Below are positions 11,577 through 23,807 of a stretch of 64,000 bases of DNA, in pieces. This stretch comes from Eucommia ulmoides (Eukaryota; Streptophyta; Magnoliopsida; Garryales; Eucommiaceae). The notes beneath the pieces are model-generated. The model searched no databases and was not told the origin of the DNA. It saw nothing but the letters and a program-made list of their open reading frames with translations. The stretch is taken from assembly GCA_016647705.1 (NCBI GenBank), contig CM028328.1, positions 42,601,429 through 42,665,428 on the forward strand. Direction: 5' to 3'. Every line of letters begins with the position of its first letter. Position 1 is the stretch's first letter. The position numbers were made by a program, and so were the translations under genes.

Positions 11577-12970
11577 TGATAGGTGTAATTTATCTATTTA
11601 TTTTCAAGCCAATTTTGATAGTTTTCGACTATTTTTATAGTGTTTTATTGTGTTTTAATACATTTTTATTTATTTTGTCTTCAAATAGGTATTTAGGGTG
11701 AAAATGGACTAAAACGGTCCATAAATGATCAAAGCGGTAGAAGAACGATGGAGAAAAATACCAAAACGGAGAAATCCAAAATGGCTAAAAATATAGAGAG
11801 TTTACTGAAGCTCGATCGCTGCAACGGTCAAGCCACCGCTACAGCGGTCAAAATGTAGAGAGCTCCACCGTTGCAGCGGTCAAACCATTGCTGCAGCGAT
11901 CAACCTGTCGACCTCCCTACTGCTGCAGCGGTGAACCTACCGCTACAACGGTCAGTGCTAGATATTTTAGATATTTTTAGGATATTTTGAGATATTTTGA
12001 ATCTAATAAATATCGTCCATATTCTCCCTAAACAAAAGGTTGACGTTTTCAGGAGTCTTGAGAACTCCAAGGCCATTCGACCAATAGAAGATCACAATGC
12101 GAAGAAGGAGAAGGCATTCTCGGAGAGATTTTAGCTGCGAATCTTTGGATAACGACTAGTCTCCTTGTTTCTCTCTTTCTCTCTTAGATTGGTTGTTTGT
12201 TTAAATATGTTTAGTTGTTTCTAGTTGTATATAGGGCTATAACCATATGTAGCTAAATATATATTGTCTAGGGCTTGATGTAGTTCACGAAAACATTTTT
12301 TTTTTATATAAAATCAATGTTTTGTTAATAGTTGTTCATGTTTATCCAATTGTGTTTGCCATTATTCCATGTTTATATGCTTGTTATGATATATTGAGAA
12401 TACGGGATTTGACACTCGGGAGAGGTAACATCGGATTTAGACTAGAGTTTAAACACAACGCAACAATCTAATAACCCAGGAGAGAGTTAGAAAGTGTGGA
12501 ATCCGTGACGTTGAGGCAAGACTCATGTGATCAATTGTCGTATAGACGCTTTAGGGGGACTTCGGTGTTGACACGAAGTCACATATTCATTCACTTTACA
12601 CTTGGGAGAGGTAGTAAATGAGATTTTGATACCGAGATTGTCAAATAGGATGAACGCTATTAATATAAATTAGATTGAAATGAACACGTTTAAGTGAACA
12701 AAGTTAATACCTAGACAATAATTTTCCATAAACGTCATACCATTATATTGGTATATTAGATTAATTAGTTTAATTAGATAATTAATTTAGTATATTAATT
12801 ATAAAAATTATAATTTTTATCGCCTAGATAAAGTTAAGTTATGATAATCGTGATACTCAACGACTATCTACACCAATCCCTGTGGATACGACAACCCTTA
12901 CTCTTCCCAATCTACTAAAACGTGACCCATACACTTGTGGTGAAAGTAGCGATGTATTCATGTACTACCA
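11577..12970 (+). repeat. Solo Athila-like LTR
   Basis: Runs from TGATAGGTG to CTACTACCA with a 5-bp flank GGTCT/GGTCC, one base different. No internal region is left, so it is a solo LTR produced by recombination. The start resembles the sense LTR start of the Athila element at 28869-41803 (TGATAGGTTGAAAATACC), and the end contains 'CCAATCCCTGTGGATACGAC' and 'ACACTTG', frequent in Athila LTRs. Positions 11812-11962 hold six copies of the palindromic 'ACCGCTGCAGCGGT'-type motif. Confidence 0.8.
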
Positions 12971-13736
12971 GGTCCCATAACCGAAAATCACTACCGATCC
13001 ATATCTTACCAAAATTCATACACATATCGGCACTTTTGCATTTGCGGTGGCCCATACTTTATTCAACACAACACAACATGATGCACTTTTGGTCGGTAAC
13101 TCCTAACACATAAATAATTGTCAAAGAATCTTATGTTGCTAAATTCTTCTGCTATGCACTTTGATAAATATAGCAAATATAGATGTCTATATATAACCAA
13201 CAAATATATTTTTAAAATATCATAATAGTCTTACTTGGATCGAGTCTATCTCAATTTCAACAGGTCCACGACCTCAATAATTTTCTCACTTGGCATGATA
13301 TTTCAAGTCCACTACTAAATCCCATAACCAATATTGTAATCCGCAGATAGCCCATATTCCTTGTGAACTGTCCGGTGATACAAAAAATAATCATCTCTAA
13401 TATCTACAATATCATTTTTGTAAATCCCAATTTAATTTCATAATCTCGTAAATTTTTCTATAAAATCACAACACAATCCAAGCTTTAAATAATTTAATAC
13501 AAAATAATACATCTAATTTTCATCACATAAATACGACTCGAAAGACTTAATTATGTCTCCACTATATAAATACGTCCCAAAACACATAATACGTCCCGAC
13601 GCCATAAATACATTTCAAATCACATAAATAGGTCTCAACCACATAAATACGTCCCAAAACACATAAATATATCTCAATCATATAATACATCCCAAAAATA
13701 CATAAATATATCTCAACCATATAAATACATCTTCAA

Positions 13737-13772
<36 letters not shown>

Positions 13773-14232
13773 GTCTCAAAAGTTTAATATTCATTCACGT
13801 AACATAACGAGTTGAATACTCTCGTAACATATGTATAAAAATATTACATAAAACTCCCACTTGAATTTCTGCAATATCATTTAGGTTCAAAGTAAAAATT
13901 AATGTAAATATATAACCGTTAAGGTGTTATATGTTCAAATTGAAACTGTAGGGACCAAAGTGAGATTTTAGTTAAAATTCAAAGATGTACAGTGTCTAAA
14001 CCCATTTTATTTTTGTTATGCAAATTTGCAGTTTTCATTGTTTCTATTATTTCTGAATTTATCAAATTTCTTATTTTTTTGTGTTTGATTGTGTTATACA
14101 AATTTTGTTTTCAGAAGTTTGTACTAAAAATTTGATTTAATAAATTATACTAAAATTATTATTATTTTTAAATATTAATAACTTATTTTGAGTAATAAGT
14201 GCCATACCCCAAGTCCAGGGTAGTTGTATAAC
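12971..14232 (-). other. Internal region of the gene-poor element, no genes
   Basis: AT-rich, without gag or pol motifs on either strand. Between 13535 and 13740 it carries a loose minisatellite of about 20 bp ('CACATAAATACGTCCCAAAA' and variants, about ten units), then a CA microsatellite at 13739-13763. I see nothing else. Confidence 0.6.
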
Positions 14233-14250
14233 CTATGCTCTAATACCACT
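14233..14250 (-). other. Primer-binding site of the gene-poor element
   Basis: Minus-strand TGGTATTAGAGCATAGG directly follows the 5' LTR end, matching the initiator tRNA-Met complement with one change. It fixes the orientation of the element. Confidence 0.8.
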
Positions 14251-14911
14251 TTGTAATAACCTAATTTCTCAAGGCAGCAATATGGTTTCTCCCACAGAGA
14301 ATTAATATTAAAATTAAAATAATGAATATTTTATTACTCGTAAATCTGAGAAAATTTATAATAGTAAATAATAAAATATAGTTATTACAAATTAAACAGA
14401 AATTCAAATATAATTTCTAGCATAACTCCATTTCCATCGATCCTGCAATAAATACTATGGGGTTGTGAGTTAAAGCTCAATAGAATTTCAACTCCTTTAA
14501 TACATGAATTTAATTAATCCACAAATAACACATAAACATATTTCTCACATAATTTGCACATAATACGTGATGAAAAATAACAATTATAACGATAATAATA
14601 TAAATAACACAATACATAGAGAGATTAAATACATATATTGAAAGGATTAGAAATTCTACCTTAAATCAGAATATTTCTCCTACCTTTCTGCTTTACGTTT
14701 ATTTTTCTCCTATTTGTTTTCGTGTGACCCCCTTCCCTAAACTTACACATATCTATATATATAATTATAATATAATAATAATACAAAAATAATTATTTAT
14801 TTGTTTATTATTATTTTTTCTTTTTCGTTGGCAGCATCCATGAAAAACATATTTGTCACGTCTTTACACATGCACCAACTATACCCCCCCCAAAATACCT
14901 TTACACATATA

Positions 14912-14946
<35 letters not shown>

Positions 14947-15024
14947 TTAAAATTACACTAACACCTCATAATTATATAATAATTCACATTAAATCCAATA
15001 ATTATACTTATCTCTCCAAAAATT

Positions 15025-15094
<70 letters not shown>

Positions 15095-15263
15095 TGTGTG
15101 TGTGTATTTATACATAAATTGCATAGTATATAAAATAAAGGGTTTTTTCTCCTAAGGTCCTATTTAAAAATGGGACAACTTTTTAGGTCCTATACAATTA
15201 AAAATAACTTTTTAGATCATCTTTTGAAAAAAAATTTGGCACAAATCCTACAACATAAATTGT

Positions 15264-15760
15264 ATGACAAAAATACCCTTCTTCATTTTAAACCTTAACC
15301 CAATAAAATTTGACCCTACCCTCTCTCATCCTTCCTCCTCTCTCTCTCTCTCTTTTATCCGACGGGAACCTAGCCAACCTCTGCCCTCTCTCATCCAACG
15401 GCGAGGCGTGGTGACAGTGAGGCGTGATGACATCTGGACGGTGAGGCGTGACGGAGAGCGACGACGGGTTGGATGGTGGCGTCACCGAATCGAGGGATGG
15501 AGAGAGAGAAAACTCCGATTTGGCCAAATCGAGGGAGACCAGAACCCTAAAATGGTCGGAGATGGCGTCGATGGCGGTGGCAATGGTTCGTTGTCGTCGT
15601 TAATCGTTGCCCCCGTTTGCTACTCGCTGTTTAGTGCTCCTTGCTGATGCTCGTCGTTCCTACCGTCACTGCTCGCCAATGGTCGCTGCTTGTTGATTAG
15701 ATCTACTCAGATCCGGCCAGATCTGGGTAGTTTTCACCACCACCGCCGCCCGATTTTAGG
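15264..15760 (+). other. GC-richer gene-like segment in the Mutator-like element
   Basis: Base composition rises sharply compared with the flanks. A 127-codon open frame (15264-15647) encodes Arg/Gly-rich protein of no recognised family, with 'GVVTVRRDDIWTVRRDGERR' in its middle. The sequence looks like a 5' untranslated/first-exon region of a host gene ('AACCCTAAAATGGTCGGAG'), as in Pack-MULEs, but the parent gene cannot be named without a search. It is not supported as a working gene. Confidence 0.4.
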
Positions 15761-18659
15761 TATTTTTTTTTTTTTTTTTTTTTAGCTGCTGTTTGGCTGT
15801 TGTATTGAGATCTGGGTAGTTTTGTTGCTGTTTGGCTGTTGTATTTTTCGGTTATTGGTTCATTTTCTTTTTTTTGGTTGCCGTTTGGGTGATGTATTTT
15901 TCATCTTCATGGTTATGTTTGGATGCTTGTGTTTTGATTCAACAACTAGAGGTAAGTAGATATCCATTGATTGATTCGTGTGGATATCTACTGATTTTGT
16001 GTGGATATCCACTGAAAATCAATAATGTTTTATTGTTTAGTGGACTAGTGTATAACCCGTGCCTGAAGGCACATGCATAAAACATACATCATCATTTGGG
16101 ATAATTATATCAATTTGTTTTGCTATTCAAGCTAACAATGAAACTTAAATGGTACACTTTGGCAACCCCAAATGTTTGAGAAAAATCCTGCACATGCCAC
16201 CATTTCTTAGTAGCTTACTGATCACCTTGGCAACATATAAATACTTTGTCATAGCAAGCTCCAAGTAGCCAACATTGATACAACGTTTTGTAATTTGTAT
16301 ATCTTAAGCATCATTAGATGCCATGAAGACTAAGCGTCTAAAGTAGAGGCGAAGGCCATGCCATGCCTGGATCTCCACCTCAACAAAAACAAATAGAAGA
16401 ACCAGTAAACAAAAGCGGAAATGAGAATTTAAACTAATTCACAAACAAATCAAAAATAGGAAAATCTTAAGTCTCTGTCTTTACTGCGGCTATCTATAGA
16501 AAGTGAAAACAAACTTTTTGTGGATTAATTTCGCAAAAAATCGAATGAAATCAGAAACCAAATGGGAATAGAAACACCAAACAAATGCCACTGCTTGAAT
16601 AAATGAAAAAGAAAATTACCATATGGGAATTCACTATTTAAGAGATATTTGTGCAGAGAATCTAAATCCAATGGAAATGAAATTAATTAACAAAGAAAAT
16701 AGATGGAAAAAAATGAAACATACCTAAAAATTGAGATCTACAACAAAACTTGGATATCATTACAAAGTTTTATTCATGCCATTACAAAGAGAACTACGCT
16801 TAATTTCTAAACAACAATCAACACAAACCCTTGATTAACAAACATAAATAGAAACGAAGAACAAAAACATTAGCACAAAAATATTTATGGCTTTATAGAC
16901 AGATTTAACATGTAGTTTGTGAAATCTTGAAACAAACAAATAGAATTATTTCCTAATACCCCCAACCTGTAGCACCTATCATCATATTTCTTTAGAATTG
17001 TATTTAACACTAAGAAACTTAGAACATAAACAAAAATACGTAAACAAAATAAAAAAAATATAGGAGCGAACACAACTACTTGCTTATATATATAGGAGCA
17101 AATCAATTGTTAAACAATCTTAGAATGATTCTACGGCTAAAAACGTGAAATGATTTTGTAGCTAAAAAAAATATATAGGAGCAAATACAACAACTTAAAC
17201 GTAGAAGTATAGAGAACAACTAAAGTATCATACCTTGCACTACCTCGGTAAGTAAATTGTGAAGGAAAGTCTAAGTTGAGCTCTCAATCTCAATTTAAAA
17301 TCCCCCAATCTCGACATTTATCCTTGGAATTGAGCAACGCACTCCATAGCTACAGAGTTGTAAGATCAAAGTCAAAATTGGCATTAAACCACAGTTTCAT
17401 AGATGAGGAATCAAATGAAAAAAAACAAAAATCTAAAATATATTATAAATACAATTATAATACAATCCCAATGCCCTAATTTAATGCCTACTCAATCCCG
17501 ACTATACTAATGCCTTTCCAAAAATTCAAGCAAATACACAATATATATCCATTTATAAAAAGATAATCTGCAAACCAACAAATGCAACAAACCAAAAAAA
17601 TTACGAAAATCATCAATTATGCATTGTTTAATCTTGCTAACTCGTGATTAAGGGACTTAATTTTTAACAACCATTAACTAAAGCGTCTGAATATGTTGAA
17701 TGTAACAAACCAAAAAAAACATGAAAATCATCGAGTTTTGTTGTTCGAGCATGCTAAAACTCATGATTGAGGGACTAAATAATCTGATTTTAAGACATTA
17801 TTATGGGATTGGGACAAAAGGGTTATGAAAAAAACTTACTGTCAATTCTCAATCATTCCAAAATCAAGCTCTCTTTCTGTCTTAAGCTTTGATCTGCCCA
17901 AAGATCAAGCAAAATACCAATCAATGAATCTCGATAAAGAGAGATAATAAACGATTAAGCATTCATAATAGAAAAAGAAAATTAATTAATCTTAAGCTTA
18001 TACGATTTTCTTTCAACCAATACAACTTTCTTAAGACCACAATTAAGTAAGAGTTAAACCAAAGCAAAATAAAAGTAAAAAATGCTTACTACATATCCAA
18101 ATCTCATTACCTTCATTGTCAGAATGGCAAGGATGGTGAATAGAGAAATCGAAAACCTAAAAATATAAACAAAATTAGAAAATAAAAACAGAAAATTAGA
18201 AAATATATGAAAGAAAAACACGATTTAGAATCGAGGGATGGAGGGAGAGATATTACAAAAATTAGGAATATGTGTTGTACAAAAGTAAGAAACAAAACAT
18301 AGCATATAAGAAACAAAAACACTAAACAAATGACATAAACAACCTTTAAAACACTAAACAAAAATTAACACTAATATCCAAAACCTTAAAAATATACCTG
18401 AAATTGGAAAACAGAAACATGTTCACCGAATTCATTATAGTGATCTTACTTCAATCAAACCCTTCACAACAAAAATTAAAATCAAATTAGAAGTAAAAAC
18501 GAAAATAATTAAAAAAATTACACAAAATTATATCCCTATATATGGGAATGCAGCAACACATGAATATAGCGATATAAATGAAAAATACACACACAAATAG
18601 GATACAATATAAATGGTGTTCACAAATGGAGAAAAGGAAAACAACACATATGGTACCTC

Positions 18660-18830
18660 TTTTTGGTCAACCGCCATGAGAGCTCATTTCTTCAAGAAAA
18701 TCATTAAAATCCTGTAAAGAAGTTGATAAATGGAATCAAAGTTGTTTAACAATGCTTACTGTTTACATTGGATTATACCAGATTTGCAAAATACTCACCT
18801 CAACTTCTTCTTTGTCAGGACCATAAATTC
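18660..18830 (-). pseudogene. Captured host-gene piece: two exon ends around an 87-bp intron
   Basis: On the minus strand an exon-like end '...GACAAAGAAGAAGTTGAG' is followed by GTGAGTATTTTGC, and 87 bp later by TTCTTTACAG, then 'GATTTTAATGATTTTCTTGA'. The intron (18712-18798) obeys GT-AG with a pyrimidine-rich 3' end. The flanking frame reads 'GPDKEEVE' and 'DFNDFLEEMSSHGG'. I do not recognise the parent gene. Presence in a Helitron fits the well-known habit of these elements to pick up host exons. Not a complete gene. Confidence 0.5.
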
Positions 18831-19015
18831 AGGCACCATACATGGTTCAAAAACTGCTCCAAAGAATCAGCCACAGAATGAATACATCTAGATTAGGGCA
18901 TTCTAAATCTAAAAAAAAATTAGATGTTAAATAAACAAATTCACGTGACAGTATAGTAGGTTTTAGAGATCTGAAACCCTAAACGAATAAACAATTGCTG
19001 TTGTTGAGAGAGAGG

Positions 19016-19500
19016 GGGCCGAACTGGCCAAATCGGACCTCAAATGGTGCCAGATTTGGCCAAATTGGACCTCGATTGGCCAGATCTAAGTGGACGGCGG
19101 TGACATTTTGAGTAGGTCGACAACTGGAAACCTCTTCTCTACCGACGGCTGGTGATCGATCGAGACGTTTGGAGGGCGTCGGTGGCTGGAGATCGATCGA
19201 GACGGATGGATCGATCCAGCAAAGAAGGGGACCGATCAAGACCTACCTGAGGTATGGTGTCGTGACGGCAATGGGTGGCGCGAATGAAAAGATCTGAGAA
19301 AAAAGAGAATAGGAGAGACTTACCTGACGACGATAATTGCAATGCGCAATGGCGACAGTGGAGGAGTGGACGGTGATGGAAATCACTTCGGATGATGAGA
19401 GAAAGATTGCTTTAGGAGAGAGAGAGAGAGTTGGGCCTGAGAATGATTCGGGAGAGAAGAGTGCTGAAAATGAGAGGCGCGAGAGTGAAGCTGCGAGTAA
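19016..19500 (-). other. Captured promoter/5'-UTR-like segment near the Helitron 5' end
   Basis: GC-richer sequence with two CAG|GTAAGT or CAG|GTAGGT donor-like sites on the minus strand (near 19323 and 19247) and simple GA repeats. Open frames here have biased Asp-Arg-Ser-rich content ('LDRSPAV', 'SIRLDRSP') and match no family known to me. It looks like leader exons of a captured gene placed at the Helitron 5' side, followed downstream by the exon pieces at 18660-18830. Confidence 0.4.
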
Positions 19501-19759
19501 CGACGTATGAAACCCTAATTTTCAATTTATATGCGGGTTAAAAATGATCCGACGGCTACCAATATCTTTCGTGTTTGTTCTTTGATCGGACGACCCTCTT
19601 TATAAATGAGCTGATTTATTATATAGATGTCCAATGCTTGATAGGTGAAAAATGATAAATGAAATTGAATTAAAATTTTGATATTATTTAGGATAGCCCA
19701 ATTAGATTCAACTTAAGTTCTAATGATTTCTTGATTTATTTGTCTTTTTTATCCTTTGT

Positions 19760-20230
19760 GTGTAGATGTTTGTGTTATTTTTTAGTTCAGTGGATATCTA
19801 TTGATTGTTTAAATGTTTGTGTTATTTTTAGTTAAGTTGATATCTACTGATTGTTTAAATGTTTGTGTTATTTTTTTAGTTCAGTGGATATCTACTGATT
19901 GTTTAAATGCTTGTGTTATTTTTTAGTTCAGTTGATATCTACTGATTGTTTAATTTGATTGTTTAAATGTTTATATTATTATTTTTTAGTTCAATGGATA
20001 TTTACTGATTGTTTAAATGCTTGTGCTATTTTTTAGTTCAGTTGATATCTACTGATTGTTTAATTTGATTGTTTAAATGTTTGTGTTATTTTTTAAGTTC
20101 AGTGGATATCAACTGATGTTTAAATGTTTGTGTTATTTTTTAGTTAATTGGATATCTACTAATTGTTTAAATATTTGTGTTATTTTTTAAGTTCAGTCCA
20201 TTAATTGTTTTTAGTGGATATCTACTTATT
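19760..20230 (+). repeat. Minisatellite of about 46 bp in the Mutator-like element
   Basis: About nine head-to-tail units, each built of 'GTTTGTGTTATTTTTTAGTT', 'CAGTGGATATCTACTGATTG' and 'TTTAAAT'; two units carry an extra 'TTTGATTGTTTAAAT'. Every unit contains the palindrome AGTGGATATCTACT or a near version. Confidence 0.9.
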
Positions 20231-20525
20231 GAAGATCGATACAGATGAAGGGAGCGCGATGGTGTGATGATTGGCGATGACGACGGATGTCAATCGTCTT
20301 AATTTTTAGCGGATTTTCACTTTAATTTTTTTTTTTTTTAGGATTTCCACTTAGGAGATAGGTGGATTTATGTAATTTTTTAGTGGAATGTAATTGAAGA
20401 TTAATATTCAATGGAATTTTTTATTTTTTATTTTCTGATTTCTCTAATTCTTTATATTTTAAAATGTTTATAGAATATTTAAAAAAATAAATTAAAATTG
20501 AAATTAAATCAAGTGAAAAATAATG

Positions 20526-20600
20526 TAAGTAGATATCTACTACATATAATTAAGTGGATATCTACTTAATGGATATTTAAGTAGATATCTACTTAATTGA
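20526..20600. repeat. Cluster of GTAGATATCTAC palindromes
   Basis: Three copies of AAGTAGATATCTACTT-type self-complementary sequence lie within 75 bp near the right end of the Mutator-like element. The same core appears at 15956-16015 near its left part and in the minisatellite, so it marks both subterminal regions. Confidence 0.75.
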
Positions 20601-21086
20601 TTTTTAAATATTTTAAAGGAATTTTTAATTTAAATAGAATTTAATATTTAATTTTTTATATTTTAAAATGTTCATAGAATATAAAAAAAAATAAATTTAA
20701 AATAAAACTAAGTGAAATATAATTAGAGTATTTATGATATTTTATAAAAAAAAAATATTTAAAAAAAAAATAAAATTAGTTGAAATTTTTTATTAAAAAA
20801 AAAATTGAGAAAATTTTGAAAATAAGTGAAATTATATATATAAATTTTAGGAGTTTTGCAAAAAAAAAAAAAGGTCAAAATGGCATTTTTGTAATTTTTG
20901 TAGCTATTGAGGGGTAATTTAGGAAGAATAAATATGATTGTACTTTTGGAATGAGTTTAAAAAGTATGGGACCTAGAAAGTTTTTTTTGAAGAAATAGGA
21001 CCTCTCAAATTTTTTCCCTAAAATAAAACCAAAGCATATTAAACTTATATAAAATAATATTTTTAAAAATATAAAATTTTGGGATA

Positions 21087-21994
21087 TTACAAGCATAGGG
21101 CACGCATTTGAGGCGATGGGTATTATTGATGACAGTCGAGTTCGTCTCGCCACCTTCTAGCTAAAGGGGGAAACCGAACATTAGTGGGAGCAAATGAAGA
21201 GGCTAATTTCAATTCCAGACCCGGAGATCAATTGAGATCAATTTGTTATAGTATTAAATGAAAAATATTTTCCTGAATCCTATCAGTTCGAGATGGAGGA
21301 AGAATTCATACTACTGAAATAGGAGAAAATGTCAGTTCTGCAATTTGAAATCAAATTTGATGCCTTGTCCCGATTCACTCCTGATTTGGTAAAGACTGAG
21401 AAAACAAGATGTGGATGACTCCAAAAAGGACTAGATTTCCAAATACGTTTAAGGTTGATAGCTCGACAAATTGAAAGTTATGATGAACTAAAGAACACGG
21501 CAAAATTAATAGAGAAAGATGTGTAGGAAGCTGCTCAAATCGTGAACAATATAAGAAAAGAAGATTCAAGCCATCTAGCAGATATCTAGGTGGCATCTCT
21601 CTAGGATTTGGCTCTCGATTGTAACTTTCTCGGTCCCCGATAACCGATCAGCCAACTAGGAGCCTAGGCCCAAGACAATCATATCCCGAGAAATGATAGA
21701 ACGTACTTGGACATAGTTCAGGTCAGCAGGGGTAGGGTACAGGCCAAATATTTAACCGTGCTGAGACAATCGTATATTATCAATGCGGATCACTGAATCA
21801 CTTCGTTAGAGAATGTCCTATGGTGGACCCAATATGTTTTTATTGTTATGAGCCAGGCCACATATTTATGTTTTTTTTCCAAAATTTGCTGCTCCTCCTA
21901 CACCTTCTGTGACCAGTGTAGGAATTGTTGGCCCTAGCAATGTTCAGGGGCGAGGTAAAAGATCGGCCAGTAGACCTCCAACTCGGGGGCGTGT
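21087..21994 (+). pseudogene. gag remainder with zinc knuckle (Tekay-type)
   Basis: Continues the retrotrans_gag domain: 'MGIIDDSRVRLATF', 'INWDQFVIVLNEKYFPESY', 'EKMSVLQFEIKFDALSRF' and 'LIEKDV' are all recognisable blocks of this family. Downstream (about 21774-21820) is a zinc knuckle 'YQCGSLNHFVRECP', which packages element RNA in live relatives, followed by a linker 'SRPPTRGRV'. The region is then cut at 21995 by a SIRE-type LTR. Broken. Confidence 0.85.
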
Positions 21995-23807
21995 TGTTGG
22001 CCCAGTGATCTACTCAAGAGGGGGTTTAAATTGGGTAGTTATAAAAATATATCAAAATTTCTTATCTTTCAATACTTAAATAATTAAATAATCAATTTAT
22101 CCTAAATAGATTATTATTTTTATAACGCAGTGGATAAGTGTTCAAATCTAGATGCACACCTAAACAACAAAAATATAAATAATATAAATCAATGCAACAC
22201 ACAAGAATATATCCTGGTTTGCCAAGTTACTCTTGGTTAATCCAGTCCTCCGAGCTCTACGGAAATTCGCACCCACTAAATCACTTGATCCCTTTAATAG
22301 GTAGGAACTAAACCTTTATACAATGATTATTTTTACAGGCTCAGAATCAACCTTTACAATTCCTTTTTTTCACAGGCAAAGGAAAACCTTATCTTTTTCC
22401 AAGCTAAAGACTAACCCAATTCTATTTAGGAGGAATCACCGCCTAATCCTTTTCCCAGGCACAAGAATGACCTTATTTTTTTTTCCAAGCTCAAGAGTAA
22501 CCTAATTCTTTCACAAGTTAAGGATCAAACCTAATTCTTTATACTTTAGGCTAAAAATCAAACCTCACCAAAAACACTCCAAGTATCCATTTCACTGGTA
22601 AAGATAGAACTGTTACAATTCACTCACAATTTTAATTCTAATCAGGAAGAATCATGCCTAACTCTTTTCAAGGGAAAAAAGTAACCTAACCTTTTTGTAC
22701 CTTAGGTAAAGATTAAACCTCAATCTCTTTACCGAAAGAGATTGAAACCCTTGCTACCTATGACTAGCTACTCCCAACAATATCTAATCCGCACAAACTC
22801 ACCAATTACAAAAATCGATAAGTTTTTTTCACTCAGAGCTTCTACCACCTCAAATTAATTTAAACTCAATTAATATCCCGATAATTACTAGTAATAAAAT
22901 TTACCTGAGGAATACAATATCTAATTATATAAGATGGGGGTAGCACAAAATAAACACGTAATCAAATTATCACAAAAAATCGTTTTAAAATAATTTTTAT
23001 GCTCTTTAAAGTTCAAAAACAATTTCATAACAATCTTATAACCAAGCAAACAATGAAAGTGTAAATTCACAATTAAAAACAAAAGCTTGGAAAGATCTCA
23101 CCAGTATAACAGGAAAAGATTAAAAATTGAATCGCTTAGACAATTCAAATCGGTGACGTCAAATCAATTAGTGCTTTAACTCAAGAACTCTTCTCACAAT
23201 AGATCTCACAAATGATCTCTTAATAAAATATTAGAATAAAACTCTTAGAAAGCTTAGGAACACTTAGTTCTTGATTGATTTGGATCGCTAATATTCAAAA
23301 TTCGTAGGTATATAAGGAATTAGAACAAGCCCCCCAACGGCTAGTTTTAAATGATAGGCCTCTAAAAGGCACCTATAGACCCCGTATATCATTACCTTTC
23401 ATTCCTGGTATATTTGACTTAAATATAGCCTTTACAATATTCAATTTAGTCCCCACATTATTTCTCAATCTCAAATTGTAAAAATAAGAATTATTAAATG
23501 AACTAAATTGAGAAACACTTTAATTTAATGTACCATATCTATAAGGATATCCAAATAAGAGTAACATATCTTCAATATATCCAAATCCCTAACATATCTC
23601 AATCATGTAAGCAAATAACGGCTAGTTTTGATCAAATCCCGAAAATCCTCGAAATCTGAAACAACCCAGTCGGTTGATTGACCTTTGCCCATCGGTCGAT
23701 CGATGAATACAGGATACTAGCCAAGCTAATCTCAAATGATGGTCAGTTGACCGATCGATTTAGAATGCTTCTCTAGGCCAATTTTTGGCCCTGGTCGGTT
23801 GAGCGAT

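Larger units (their letters stand above)
16045..19627 (-). mobile_element. Helitron (non-autonomous) inside the Mutator-like element
   Basis: On the minus strand it begins TCTATATAATAAATC and ends with a hairpin (GTGCCT-TC-AGGCAC), then GGGTTATACACTAG, giving the TC start, 3' hairpin and CTAG (CTRR) end that define Helitrons. The flanking bases are A before the start and T after the end, the expected AT target with no duplication. No Rep/helicase is recognisable in the 3.6 kb. The interior contains gene-like pieces with plausible splice sites near 18660-18830 and 19016-19500. Confidence 0.85.
15140..21018. mobile_element. Mutator-like element (non-autonomous), 9-bp TSD
   Basis: Flanked by a perfect 9-bp duplication TAAAATAAA (15131-15139 and 21019-21027), diagnostic of the Mutator superfamily. 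The termini start GGG and end CCC; the left end 'AGGTCCTATTT...TTTTTAGGTCCTATAC' aligns to the reverse complement of the right end ('AGGTCCTATTTCTTC...TTTCTAGGTCCCATAC') for about 55 bp. No MURA-type transposase is recognisable. About 2.3 kb is its own sequence and the remaining 3.6 kb is a Helitron. A GC-richer, gene-like stretch near the left end suggests a Pack-MULE-type capture. Confidence 0.85.
9826..21081 (-). mobile_element. Gene-poor LTR element (LARD-like, gypsy-type signals) with nested inserts
   Basis: Bounded by a perfect 5-bp duplication AGCAT (9821-9825 and 21082-21086). The plus-strand text starts TGTAATGCC and ends GGATATTACA. LTRs lie at 9826-11456 and 14252-21081; once inserts are set aside both are about 0.9 kb. 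On the minus strand a PBS (TGGTATTAGAGCATAGG) follows the 5' LTR and a purine tract precedes the 3' LTR. The internal region is 2.8 kb and shows no gag or pol motif, so it must have depended on another element. The polypurine flank 'CGAGGACGAAATTT' resembles Tekay/Reina chromoviruses. LTRs agree at about 85% by eye. Confidence 0.85.
14252..21081 (-). repeat. 5' LTR of the gene-poor element, split by a Mutator-like element
   Basis: LTR text runs 14252-15139 and resumes 21019-21081, ending GGATATTACA. The gap is the 5.9-kb element at 15140-21018. It contains a TTA microsatellite (14912-14945) and TA/GT microsatellites (15037-15108). Confidence 0.85.

Noticed and set aside
14853-15155. Frame rich in Tyr and Cys-Val repeats
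   Set aside because: Translation of TTA and GT microsatellites in an LTR.
16885-18361. Phe/Leu-rich minus-strand frames inside the Helitron
   Set aside because: T-rich intron-like DNA, no domain, no codon bias; kept only as Helitron interior.
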